Assembly: GCF_038502225.1 (NCBI RefSeq)
Contig: NC_091357.1
Coordinates: 6,754,760-6,818,759, forward strand
Source of the DNA: Cherax quadricarinatus
Taxonomy: Eukaryota > Arthropoda > Malacostraca > Decapoda > Parastacidae
DNA: 64,000 nucleotides
Reading direction: 5' to 3'
Every line of letters begins with the position of its first letter. Positions within the stretch are counted from its first letter, which is position 1. This document shows, piece after piece, positions 21,667 through 32,500 of the stretch. Both the position numbers and the translations under genes were made by a program. The notes beneath the pieces were generated by a model. That model saw only the letters and a list, made by a program, of their open reading frames with translations, searched no databases and was not told where the DNA came from.

Positions 21667-22034
21667 TAGGTTGGGCTTTGCCTAGTTGAGTATCATACAT
21701 GGCAGTTTTCTAACAAATATAACCTAGTGTTTATTCACGTGTCTTGTTAAGCCAATGATCCTGACCTACCATCCCTCTCACTATTTACATCCTTCACCTG
21801 TCTACATCCGGCACCTGTCTACATCCGGCACCTGTCTTGCGTGATGACTTCCAAATGGACTTCATACCAATGCATAATACTTATTAGGACACCATGTTGA
21901 AGACACTTCGGTCTTCAGACCTTGATTACTTCCAATACAAGATCCCATGACCGAAACGTCATCAATGAGGTGTATTTAGGTGTATGAATATTTTTAATTA
22001 CTGCCTTCTTAAATAACAAAAAGGCACAACACCG
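21667..22034. other. Spacer with a PLE-like gaccgaaacgtc hairpin
   Basis: At about 21940-21962 atgaccgaaacgtcatc follows a degenerate stem, like the P1 core. ctacatccggcacctgt is duplicated near 21805 and 21820. Confidence 0.45.
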
Positions 22035-22205
22035 TGATTGGAACAATACACAAATAACCCGCACATAGGAAAAGGGAGCTGACGACGACGTTTCGGTCCG
22101 ACTTGGACCATTTACAAATCTGCCGGTGTGACTTTGTAAATGGTCCAAGTCGGACCGAAACGTCGTCGTAAGCTCCTCTCTATGTGCGGGTTATTTGTGT
22201 ATTAC
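22035..22205. mobile_element. P1 PLE foldback, copy A
   Basis: Inverted arms from aatacacaaataacccgca to tgcgggttatttgtgtatt. Each arm has ggtccaagtcggacc followed by gaaacgtcgtcg. Two terminal repeats face each other around a short tttgtaaat centre. Confidence 0.8.
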
Positions 22206-22484
22206 TCCCTTCTTACTCCTGATGACTTCTAGTAGCTACAGCTCTTGGCCCCACTAGCAGTAACACAATTTACATTAGACTCCTTCTCTTGCCTCGTGTG
22301 CTCCGTTAGAACTCCAGCTCTTGGGCCACTACGCCCCCTACCACATAAACAGAGCCTCCAGTGCTTCACTCGGCCACTTCCAGCTAAGTTCCACATCTCA
22401 TTGTCTTGTAATCCTGATAAATTAGAAATTACTGCGCCTCGACATTTGGAAAGCGACACTAGCTTGGAATTTTGTAGAGCCTAG
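22206..22484. other. No recognised feature
   Basis: Unique-looking sequence. The 79-codon frame (22245-22484) runs into the next array and is unsupported. Confidence 0.45.
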
Positions 22485-23465
22485 CATTGTGCCTGGAAAC
22501 GCGGAATTTTGTAGAGCCTAGCATTGTGCCTGGAAACGCGGAATTTTGTAGAGCCTAGCATTGTGCCTGGAAACGCGGAATTTTGTAGAGCCTAGCATTG
22601 TGCCTGGAAACGCGGAATTTTGTAGAGCCTAGCATTGTGCCTGGAAACGCGGAATTTTGTAGAGCCTAGCATTGTGCCTGGAAACGCGGAATTTTGTAGA
22701 GCCTAGCATTGTGCCTGGAAACGCGTAATTTCGTAGAGCCTAGCATTGTGCCTGGAAACGCGGAATTTTGTAGAGCCTAGCATTGTGCCTGGAAACGCGG
22801 AATTTTGTAGAGCCTAGCATTGTGCCTGGAAACACGGAATTTTGTAGAGCCTAGCATTGTGCCTGGAAACGCGGAATTTTGTAGAGCCTAGCATTGTGCC
22901 TGGAAACGCGGAATTTTGTAGAGCCTAGCATTGTGCCTGGAAACGCGGAATTTTGTAGAGCCTAGTATTGTGCCTGGAAACGCGGAATTTTGTAGAGCCT
23001 AGCATTGTGCCTGGAAACGCGGAATTTTGTAGAGCCTAGCATTGTGCCTGGAAACGCGGAATTTTGTAGAGCCTAGCATTGTGCCTGGAAACGCGGAATT
23101 TTGTAGAGCCTAGCATTGTGCCTGGAAACGCGGAATTTTGTAGAGCCTAGCATTGTGCCTGGAAACGCGGAATTTTGTAGAGCCTAGTATTGTGCCTGGA
23201 AACGCGGAATTTTGTAGAGCCTAGCATTGTGCCTGGAAACGCGGAATTTTGTAGAGCCTAGCATTGTGCCTGGAAACGCGGAATTTTGTAGAGCCTAGCA
23301 TTGTGCCTGGAAACGCGGAATTTTGTAGAGCCTAGCATTGTGCCTGGAAACGCGGAATTTTGTAGAGCCTAGCATTGTGTCTGGAAACGCGGAATTTTGT
23401 AGAGCCTAGCATTGTGCCTGGAAACGCGGAATTTTGTAGAGCCTAGCATTGTGCCTGGAAACGCC
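22485..23465 (+). repeat. 37-bp minisatellite (about 26 copies), very homogeneous
   Basis: The unit is cggaattttgtagagcctag plus cattgtgcctggaaacg. Only a handful of single-base variants (cacgg, gtaatttc, agtattg, gtgtctgg) are seen over 980 bp, which implies recent expansion or frequent conversion. Confidence 0.95.
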
Positions 23466-23954
23466 TCGAGTTTGAAAATCGTGAAATGGAGCAAGCTTCG
23501 CGACTCTGGAAATGGTAGAGACTTGTGTAATGTTTTGGAAATGGGAAGAACATGACATTTTGAGGCGTGATTTACGGCACTGTGTCACGACCTTTGGATA
23601 AATGAAGATGAAGTGGTTATCATTTCCCTGCTGAATGGCACAGTGCCAGGCGGGTCATCCTGGCACCACGGAGAGAGACGAGAGAGAAACGAGAGAGAAA
23701 CAAGAGAGAGGCGCGAGACGAGAGAGACGAGACGAGACGAGAGAAACTGAAAGGAGAGAACTGACAAAATGAGAACACACCACATCAGCCATAATAACGA
23801 TATAGTGAGACTGCATTAAAAAAAAGTTTAGTCCGTGGGCGAAACGTTGGCAATTAAGGCTCTCACTACACTGCATCTGTTACCATGAAGATAAATGGAA
23901 AAAAATAAATTACTTCATGTATACAGTTCTACTGTTTTCCCATTATGTCCTTGA
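23466..23954. other. Spacer; GAGAGAC-rich patch and isolated P2 core
   Basis: 23670-23760 is a loose gagagacgaga repeat. At 23826-23848 gtccgtgggcgaaacgttgg is an isolated terminal hairpin core of PLE type. Confidence 0.5.
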
Positions 23955-24135
23955 AATACACAAATAACCCACACATAAAAGAGAGAAGCTTACGACTACG
24001 TTTCGGTCCGACTTGGACCACTGACAAAGTCAGTGTGACTGTAAATGGTCCAAGTCGGACCGAAACGTCGTCGTAAGCTTCTCTCTTTTATGTGCGGGTT
24101 ATTTGTGTATCGTTCCAGTCACGGTATTGTGCCTT
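23955..24135. mobile_element. P1 PLE foldback, copy B
   Basis: Same design as copy A, with longer gaagcttctctcttttatg arms. The right side continues with gttccagtcacggtattg, which also follows the P1 copies at 4765, 46860 and 56500, so the family's outer end extends at least that far. Confidence 0.8.
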
Positions 24136-24164
24136 TTTTTTGTTATTCCTTGAAATAATTTGTA

Positions 24165-24220
24165 TGGAGAGCGAAACGTCTACAATAAAGATGACCAGAA
24201 GTTGAACATGTGTCTAATTC
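24165..24220 (+). mobile_element. Isolated P2-like core
   Basis: atggagagcgaaacgtctac followed by aataaagatgacc and acatgtgtc, the standard order downstream of P2 hairpins. Bases 24221-24483 hold nothing recognised. Confidence 0.5.
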
Positions 24221-24483
24221 CTCATCTTGTTGGTATTGTACAAAATACATGTACAAGTGTCTTGTTCATCGAGATAATGAAAGGATGTTGAGAGTAGATT
24301 TGATGTGTCAAAAAGGAACTGAAATATGCCGATCTAAGTCCATTGGAAGACCCGGCCAGGATTAGGGACTCGTCCCCTTCCCCCAGACAATTCGGCGTGC
24401 ACATTTCTTCTCCGTAAGTACATCGAAGTGATTTTTGTGGGTAAAAATCGGTTTAGAGGGACCGGTTTGCCTATTCAGTCATG

Positions 24484-24600
24484 ATAAGAACATAAGAATG
24501 GAGGACCACTGCAGCAGGCCTACTGGCCCATGCTTGGCAAGGCCTTCTCAAATCCAAACCCACTAACAAAAATATTTGTCCAACCTTTTTTCAATGCTAC
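24484..24600 (+). mobile_element. Dispersed ACATAAGAATGGAGG element fragment
   Basis: gaacataagaatggaggacc, gcaggcctactggcccatg and aaccttttttcaatgctacc form a motif order I recognise from dispersed decapod repeats, from memory. The 26-bp array begins exactly at its end. Confidence 0.5.
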
Positions 24601-27600
24601 CTCAGCCTTGAAGATAGCATGATAACCTCAGCCCTGAAGATAGCATGATAACCTCAGCCTTGAAGATAGCATGATAACCTCAGCCCTGAAGATAGCATGA
24701 TAACCTCAGCCTTGAAGATAGCATGATAACCTCAGCCCTGAAGATAGCATGATAACCTCAGCCCTGAAGATAGCATGATAACCTCAGCCATGAAGATAGC
24801 ATGATCACCTCGGCCTTGAAGAAGATATCATCACCTCGGCCTTGAAGAAGATATCATCACCTCGGCCTTGAAGAAGATATCATCACCTCGGCCTTGAAGA
24901 AGATATCATCACCTCGGCCTTGAAGAAGGTACCATCACCTCAGCCTTGAAGAAGGTACCATCACCTCAGCCTTGAAGAAGGTATCACCTCAGCCTTGAAG
25001 AAGATATCATCACCTCGGCCTTGAAGAAGGTATCATCACCTCGGCCTTGAAGAAGGTATCATCACCTCAGCCTTGAAGAAGGTATCATCACCTCAGCCTT
25101 GAAGAAGGTATCATCACCTCAGCCTTGAAGAAGGTATCATCACCTCAGCCTTGAAGAAGGTATCATCACCTCAGCCTTGAAGAAGGTATCATCACCTCAG
25201 CCTTGAAGAAGGTATCATCACCTCAGCCTTGAAGAAGGTATCATCACCTCAGCCTTGAAGAAGGTATCATCACCTCAGCCTTGAAGAAGGTATCATCACC
25301 TCAGCCTTGAAGAAGGTATCATCACCTCAGCCTTGAAGAAGGTATCATCACCTCAGCCTTGAAGAAGGTACCATCACCTCAGCCTTGAAGAAGGTACCAT
25401 CACCTCAGCCTTGAAGAAGGTACCATCACCTCAGCCTTGAAGAAGGTATCATCACCTCAGCCTTGAAGAAGGTATCATCACCTCAGCCTTGAAGGTATCA
25501 TCACCTCAGCCTTGAAGGTATCATCACCTCAGCCTTGAAGAAGGTATCATCACCTTAGCCTTGAAGGTATCATAACCTCAGCCTTGAAGAAGGTATCATC
25601 ACCTCAGCCTTGAAGGTATCATAACATCAGCCTTGAAGGTATCATAACCTCAGCCTTGAAGAAGGTACCATCACCTCAGCCTTGAAGGTATCATAACATC
25701 AGCCTTGAAGGTATCATCACCTCAGCCTTGAAGGTATCATAACCTCAGCCTTGAAGAAGGTATCATCACCTCAGCCTTGAAGGTATCATCACCTCAGCCT
25801 TGAAGAAGGTATCATCACCTCAGCCTTGAAGGTATCATAACCTCAGCCTTGAAGAAGGTATCATCACCTCAGCCTTGAAGAAGGTATCATCACCTCAGCC
25901 TTGAAGAAGGTATCATAACCTCAGCCTTGAAGAAGGTATCATAACCTCAGCCTTGAAGAAGGTATCATAACCTCAGCCTTGAAGAAGGTATCATCACCTC
26001 AGCCTTGAAGAAGGTATCATCACCTCAGCCTTGAAGAAGGTATCATCACCTCAGCCTTGAAGAAGGTATCATAACCTCAGCCTCAGCCTTGAAGAAGGTA
26101 TCATCACCTCAGCCTTGAAGAAGGTATCATAACCTCAGCCTTGAAGAAAGGTATATCATAACCTCACCTCAGCCTTGAAGAAGGTATCATCACCTCAGCC
26201 TTGAAGGTATCATCACCTCAGCCTTGAAGAAGGTATCATCACCTCAGCCTTGAAGAAGGTATCATCACCTCAGCCTTGAAGAAGGTATCATCACCTCAGC
26301 CTTGAAGAAGGTATCATCACCTCAGCCTTGAAGAAGGTATCATCACCTCAGCCTTGAAGAAGGTATCATCACCTCAGCCTTGAAGAAGGTATCACCTCAG
26401 CCTTGAAGAAGGTATCATCACCTCAGCCTTGAAGAAGGTATCATCACCTCAGCCTTGAAGGTATCATCACCTCAGCCTTGAAGGTATCATCACCTCAGCC
26501 TTGAAGAAGGTATCATCACCTCAGCCTTGAAGGTATCATAACCTCAGCCTTGAAGAAGGTATCATCACCTCAGCCTTGAAGGTATCATAACCTCAGCCTT
26601 GAAGAAGGTATCATCACCTCAGCCTTGAAGGTATCATCACCTCAGCCTTGAAGGTATCATCACCTCAGCCTTGAAGAAGGTATCATCACCTCAGCCTTGA
26701 AGAAGGTATCATCACCTCAGCCTTGAAGAAGGTATCATCACCTCAGCCTTGAAGAAGGTATCATCACCTCAGCCTTGAAGGTATCATAACCTCAGCCTTG
26801 AAGAAAGTATCATCACCTCAGCCTTGAAGAAGGTATCATAACCTCAGCCTTGAAGAAGGTATCATCACCTCAGCCTTGAAGAAGGTATCATCACCTCAGC
26901 CTTGAAGAAGGTATCATAACCTCAGCCTTGAAGAAGGTATCATCACCTCAGCCTTGAAGAAGGTATCATCACCTCAGCCTTGAAGAAGGTATCATCACCT
27001 CAGCCTTGAAGAAGGTATCATCACCTCAGCCTTGAAGAAGGTATCATCACCTCAGCCTTGAAGAAGGTATCATCATCTCAGCCTTGAAGGTATCATCACC
27101 TCAGCCTTGAAGAAGGTATCATCACCTCAGCCTTGAAGAAGGTATCATCACCTCAGCCTTGAAGAAGGTATCATCACCTCAGCCTTGAAGGTATCATCAC
27201 CTCAGCCTTGAAGAAGGTATCATCACCTCAGCCTTGAAGAAGGTATCATCACCTCAGCCTTGAAGAAGGTATCATCACCTCAGCCTTGAAGAAGGTATCA
27301 TCACCTCAGCCTTGAAGAAGGTATCATCACCTCAGCCTTGAAGAAGGTATCATCACCTCAGCCTTGAAGAAGGTATCATCACCTCAGCCTTGAAGAAGGT
27401 ATCATCACCTCAGCCTTGAAGAAGGTATCATCACCTCAGCCTTGAAGAAGGTATCATCACCTCAGCCTTGAAGAAGGTATCATCACCTCAGCCTTGAAGA
27501 AGGTATCATCACCTCAGCCTTGAAGAAGGTATCATCACCTCAGCCTTGAAGGTATCATAACCTCAGCCTTGAAGAAGGTATCATCACCTCAGCCTTGAAG

Positions 27601-28389
27601 AAGGTATCATCACCTCAGCCTTGAAGAAGGTATCATCACCTCAGCCTTGAAGGTATCATCACCTCAGCCTTGAAGAAGGTATCATCACCTCAGCCTTGAA
27701 GGTATCATCACCTCAGCCTTGAAGAAGGTATCATCACCTCAGCCTTGAAGGTATCATAACCTCAGCCTTGAAGAAGGTATCATCACCTCAGCCTTGAAGG
27801 TATCATCACCTCAGCCTTGAAGAAGGTATCATCACCTCAGCCTTGAAGAAGGTATCATCACCTCAGCCTTGAAGAAGGTACCATCACCTCAGCCTTGAAG
27901 GTATCATAACCTCAGCCTTGAAGAAGGTACCATCACCTCAGCCTTGAAGGTACCATCACCTCAGCCTTGAAGGTACCATCACCTCAGCCTTGAAGAAGGT
28001 ACCATCACCTCAGCCTTGAAGGTACCATCACCTCAGCCTTGAAGGTATCATAACCTCAGCCTTGAAGGTACCATCACCTCAGCCTTGAAGGTACCATCAC
28101 CTCAGCCTTGAAGGTACCATCACCTCAGCCTTGAAGGTATCATAACCTCAGCCTTGAAGGTACCATCACCTCAGCCTTGAAGGTACCATCACATCAGCCT
28201 TGAAGGTACCATCACCTCAGCCTTGAAGAAGGTACCATCACCTCAGCCTTGAAGGTACCATCACCTCAGCCTTGAAGGTACCATCACCTCAGCCTTGAAG
28301 GTATCATCACCTCAGCCTTGAAGGTACCATCACCTCAGCCTTGAAGGTATCATAACCTCAGCCTTGAAGGTACCATCACTTCAGCCTTG
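24598..28389 (+). repeat. 26/23-bp satellite array, 3.8 kb, about 150 copies
   Basis: The unit is acctcagccttgaagaagg plus tatcatc, with a 3-bp-shorter form lacking one gaa. Composition changes along the array: gatagcatgataa types first, then agatatcatcacctcgg, then the dominant form, and finally the short gtaccatc form from about 27900. The first units are continuous with the preceding dispersed element, so the array probably grew from that element's tail. Confidence 0.95.
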
Positions 28390-28424
28390 CCTGTCCACTG
28401 CTTCTCTCCCCATCAATTAGTCAT

Positions 28425-28510
28425 CTTTGCATGCGACTGTAGAAGCCTGCACAGGGGGCGAAACGTTTCCCCAGTAAAGACACCAGTGCTGCACCCGCGC
28501 CTTGGTCATC
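28425..28510 (+). mobile_element. P2-like terminal fragment
   Basis: gactgtagaagcctgcac, agggggcgaaacgtttcc and agtaaagacacc. A recognisable box, stem and gaaacgtttc in order. Confidence 0.6.
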
Positions 28511-28794
28511 CATCAGAGTATAAGTTATCAGTAATATCTCCCTCGCAGCCACCGCAGAAAATCTAGCATCTTCAACATCAATCCTGAGTAAAGTTCGCTA
28601 AAAGACAAATGAGTTCAAAACCCACAAAGCTACTGCCAAACTTTTCACGGATAGTGAACGTGGGTAAAATCCCGGATAATCGTGAAATAGGGACGCTCCG
28701 TCACAATTGTTGTTTCTTACGGCGTGTCAACTCCATTATCCGAAGTCTACAAGTTAAAAAACAATGGTGGTTCACGATATTTTCCTGTACGAGG
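28511..28794. other. No recognised feature
   Basis: A 121-codon frame (28609-28974) has no domain and overlaps a SINE-like block, so I do not call it. Confidence 0.4.
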
Positions 28795-28900
28795 ATCTCT
28801 TTTAACAGAACTGCGGCTACCCAGGATTTGATCCCGCATCGCCATGCCCAGCCCTGTGAGAACAGGTCAAAGTATGCATCACTCTATCCACTAGACTACT
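28795..28900 (-). mobile_element. tRNA-derived SINE head
   Basis: On the minus strand tagtctagtggatagagtg looks like a Pol III A box region and gcgggatcaaatcctggg a B box, about 55 nt apart. Too long between boxes and too altered to be a functional tRNA gene. Bases 28901-29174 hold nothing else. Confidence 0.6.
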
Positions 28901-29174
28901 GTATTCATATGAAAGTACACATATGTACAGAAATTCATACTTACAAACATACACTTGTACATAGTTATATTTAGCTACGGTGGAATATTATGACTACCCT
29001 CCAGTATTTCTTTTGCGTGCATTGCGGTAGAGGAGGCTGGGCTTATGGAAGACGGGGATACCTTGCTCGGATCGCGCAGTGACCTAAATATATCTGGTGC
29101 GTTTAGTGCTTCAAATAAAAAAAAAATATCAGAATTTGAAATGAGGTCTCACACTCTGGGAGACCAGCACATTT

Positions 29175-29290
29175 CCATTGGGTAAGTTTATTCAGGTATA
29201 CATAAATATAGTTGCATAGAAGCAATGTGTAGAGAACCTGGGATAACCAAAAAAGGTCAGACAAAGTGACTTATTTCCATTGGGAGATAG
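29175..29290 (-). mobile_element. Interspersed element V, copy 2
   Basis: Shares tttattcaggtatac, ggataacc-aaaaaaggtca and gtgacttatttcc with 5690-5825. It ends 120 bp downstream of the in-frame TGA that follows the acidic coiled-coil gene. Confidence 0.6.
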
Positions 29291-29408
29291 ATCACCGTTT
29301 ATATGGGACCTCTGGTCCTTTATCTGTCACAGGGAGACAACCAATCAGTCTTATTTCTTCTCGTGCTTGGTCTGCATGTTTCGTTTCTCGATCGAATTCC
29401 ATTTGATC

Positions 29409-29555
29409 TCATGGATTGACTGCATAACTTTCTTCACTTGGGCTGCACTCATAATTTCCTCCATGTGGGGTCCCTTGGCTCACATTATATTCACTTGGTA
29501 TTTCCTGGGATGCAGGAGGTTCATAACGTTGCACTGGTTTATCGAGTAACCACTA
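29409..29555 (-). other. In-frame 47-codon extension beyond the TAG stop
   Basis: After the TAG at 29555-29553 the same frame continues TGG TTA CTC GAT AAA and stays open for 47 codons to a TGA at 29411-29409. It reads WLLDKPVQRYEPPASQ, then SEYNVSQGTPHGGNYECS, and ends ESYAVNP. The hydrophobic run before the TAG plus WLL would make a helix of about 20 residues, followed by a charged DKPVQR and a Pro/Tyr/Ser-rich tail, exactly what a type I membrane protein would show. Possible explanations are stop-codon readthrough, a recent nonsense change, or a sequencing error. Confidence 0.6.
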
Positions 29556-32500
29556 CAAAATTTTAATGGCTGCCAAGACGTACAGGATACCCATTACTGG
29601 GTATTGGACCGGCCAGTAACTACCGCGGATCTCTTTCCTTAGCTCCTCATTCTGAGCTTTAAGAATTTTCACTTCTATCCCAGCCTGAACGTATTTATAC
29701 TCTACGTTTTTGAGGTGGGATGTGAGGTCGTCTATCTCTAGTTGGATGACTCTGATAGATTTGTCGGTGTCTAGCTTAAGTTTCTTGTAGTCGTCATTAA
29801 GTTGATCCATATTGGGTGGTAAATTTTCCTTCTTCAGGGTCCCCTGAAGAGTGTTCACCAGGTGATGTCGACATTTTTTTACATGGCCGATACACACTTC
29901 GTGTTTATCCAGAGCAGCAGAGTGGGCAGCATTGAGGGTACTGTATTTCTGATCCATCTCGTACAGTTGGTTGCTAGCCAGCTGAGTCTCTTCTTGCAGT
30001 TCTTTAACGAGGAACTTGAGGTCCACCAGATCAGCATGCAACTCAGCATTCCTCTTGTAGTCCTCGTTAAATTGATCCATATGGAATCGTAAATTTTCCT
30101 TCTTCAGGGTCCCTTGAAGAGTGTTCACCAGGTGATGTCGACATTTTTTTACATGGCCGATACACACTTCGTGTTTATCCAGAGCAGCAGAGTGGGCAGC
30201 ATTGAGGGTACTGTATTTCTGATCCATCTCGTACAGTTGGTTGCTAGCCAGCTGAGTCTCTTCTTGCAGTTCTTTAACGAGGAACTTGAGGTCCACCAGA
30301 TCAGCATGCAACTCAGCATTCCTCTTGTAGTCCTCGTTAAGTTGATCCATATGGAATCGTAAATTTTCCTTCTTCAGGGTCCCTTGAAGAGTGTTCACCA
30401 GGTGATGTCGACATTTTTTTACATGGCCGATACACACTTCGTGTTTATCCAGAGCAGCAGAGTGGGCAGCATTGAGGGTACTGTATTTCTGATCCATCTC
30501 GTACAGTTGGTTGCTAGCCAACTGAGTCTCATCTTGCAGTTCTTTAACGAGGAACTTGAGGTCCACCAGATCAGCATGCAACTCGGCATTCCTCACTTTC
30601 TGCACATGTCCCTCTCGTCTGCACTCGAATAGATCATTTTCCACCTTCCTCAGAATTCCGGTGCGGCTTTCACACTGTTGTATGGTATTTTCAATTTTGT
30701 TCAAGCTTTCCTTATCGTACGAGAGAGACTCCGATAACTCATCAGATGAATCGTCGTCCGATGAGTCATCATCGCTGTCTGAATCACCTGAAAGCTCATC
30801 ATCGCTGTCTGAATCACCTGAAAGCTCATCATCGCTGTCTGAATCACCTGAGAGCTCATCATCGCTGTCTGAATCACCTGAGAGCTCATCGCTGTCTGAA
30901 TCACCTGAAAGCTCATCATCGCTGTCTGAATCACCTGAAAGCTCATCATCGCTGTCTGAATCACCTGAGAGCTCATCATCGCTGTCTGAATCATCTGAGA
31001 GCTCATCATCGCTGTCTGAATCACCTGAGAGCTCATCATCGCTGTCTGAATCACCTGAGAGCTCATCATCGCTGTCTGAATCACCTGAGAGCTCATCATC
31101 GCTGTCTGAATCATCTGAGAGCTCATCATCGCTGTCTGAATCATCTGAGAGCTCATCATCGCTGTCTGAATCATCTGAGAGCTCATCGTCGGTGTCTGAA
31201 TCATCTGAGAGCTCATCATCGCTGTCTGAATCATCTGATAGCTCATCATCGCTGTCTGAATCACCTGAGAACTCATCATTGCTGTCTGAATCATCTGAGA
31301 GCTCATCATCGCTGTCTGAATCATCTGATAGCTCATCATCGCTGTCTGAATCACCTGAGAGCTCATCATTGCTGTCTGAATCATCTGAGAGCTCATCATC
31401 GCTGTCTGAATCACCTGAGAGCTCATCATTGCTGTCTGAATCACCTGAGAGCTCATCATCGCTGTCTGAATCATCTGATAGCTCATCATCCCAGTCTGAA
31501 TCATCTGATAGCTCATCATCCCAGTCTGAATCACCTAATCGCTCATCATCGCTGTCTGATAGCTCATCATCGCTGTCTGAATCATCTGATAGCTCATCAT
31601 CCCAGTCTGAATCATCTAATACTAGCTCATCCCAGTCTGAATCATCTAATACTAGCTCGTCCCAGTCTGAATCATCTGATAGCTCGTCCCAGTCTGAATC
31701 ATCTAATACTAGCTCGTCCCAGTCTGAATCATCTAATACTAGCTCGTCCCAGTCTGAATCATCTGATAGCTCATCATCCCAGTCTGAATCACCTAATCGC
31801 TCATCATCGCTGTCTGATAGCTCATCATCGCTGTCTGAATCATCTGATAGCTCATCATCCCAGTCTGAATCATCTAATACTAGCTCATCCCAGTCTGAAT
31901 CATCTGATAGCTCGTCCCAGTCTGAATCATCTGATAGCTCATCATCCCAGTCTGAATCATCTAATACTAGCTCATCCCAGTCTGAATCATCTGATAGCTC
32001 GTCCCAGTCTGAATCATCTGATAGCTCATCATCCCAGTCTGAATCATCTAATACTAGCTCATCCCAGTCTGAATCATCTAATACTAGCTCGTCCCAGTCT
32101 GAATCATCTAATACTAGCTCGTCCCAGTCTGAATCATCTAATACTAGCTCGTCCCAGTCTGAATCATCTGATAGCTCGTCCCAGTCTGAATCATCTGATA
32201 GCTCGTCCCAGTCTGAATCATCTGATAGCTCGTCCCAGCCTAGATCATCTGATAGCTCGTCCCAGTCTGAATCATCTGATAGCTCGTCCCAGTCTGAATC
32301 ATCTGACAGCTCGTCCCAGTCTGAATCATCTGACAGCTCGTCCCAGTCTGAATCATCTGATAGCTCGTCCATGGCTGAATCTTGTAACAGCTGGTCCCAC
32401 CGTTCTAGGACTTCTAAGCTGCTACTCTGGTACTGATACGGACGGTGGTCTGCACCTTGAACCATGGTATCATAATGATATTCATCCCTTACCACAGTAC

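Noticed and set aside
24598..28389. CRISPR-like regular repeats
   Set aside because: There are no unique spacers. Units abut directly, so it is a plain tandem array in a eukaryotic context.
28795..28900. Possible functional tRNA gene
   Set aside because: A- and B-box words exist, but spacing and lack of a pairing acceptor stem point to a SINE head. The same judgement applies to 42839-42930, 7238 and 10640.
29409..29520. Separate small gene (37 codons starting MEEIMSAAQVKK) downstream of the acidic gene
   Set aside because: It overlaps the in-frame tail in a different frame, is very short and has no support. The tail reading is more protein-like and contiguous with the gene.
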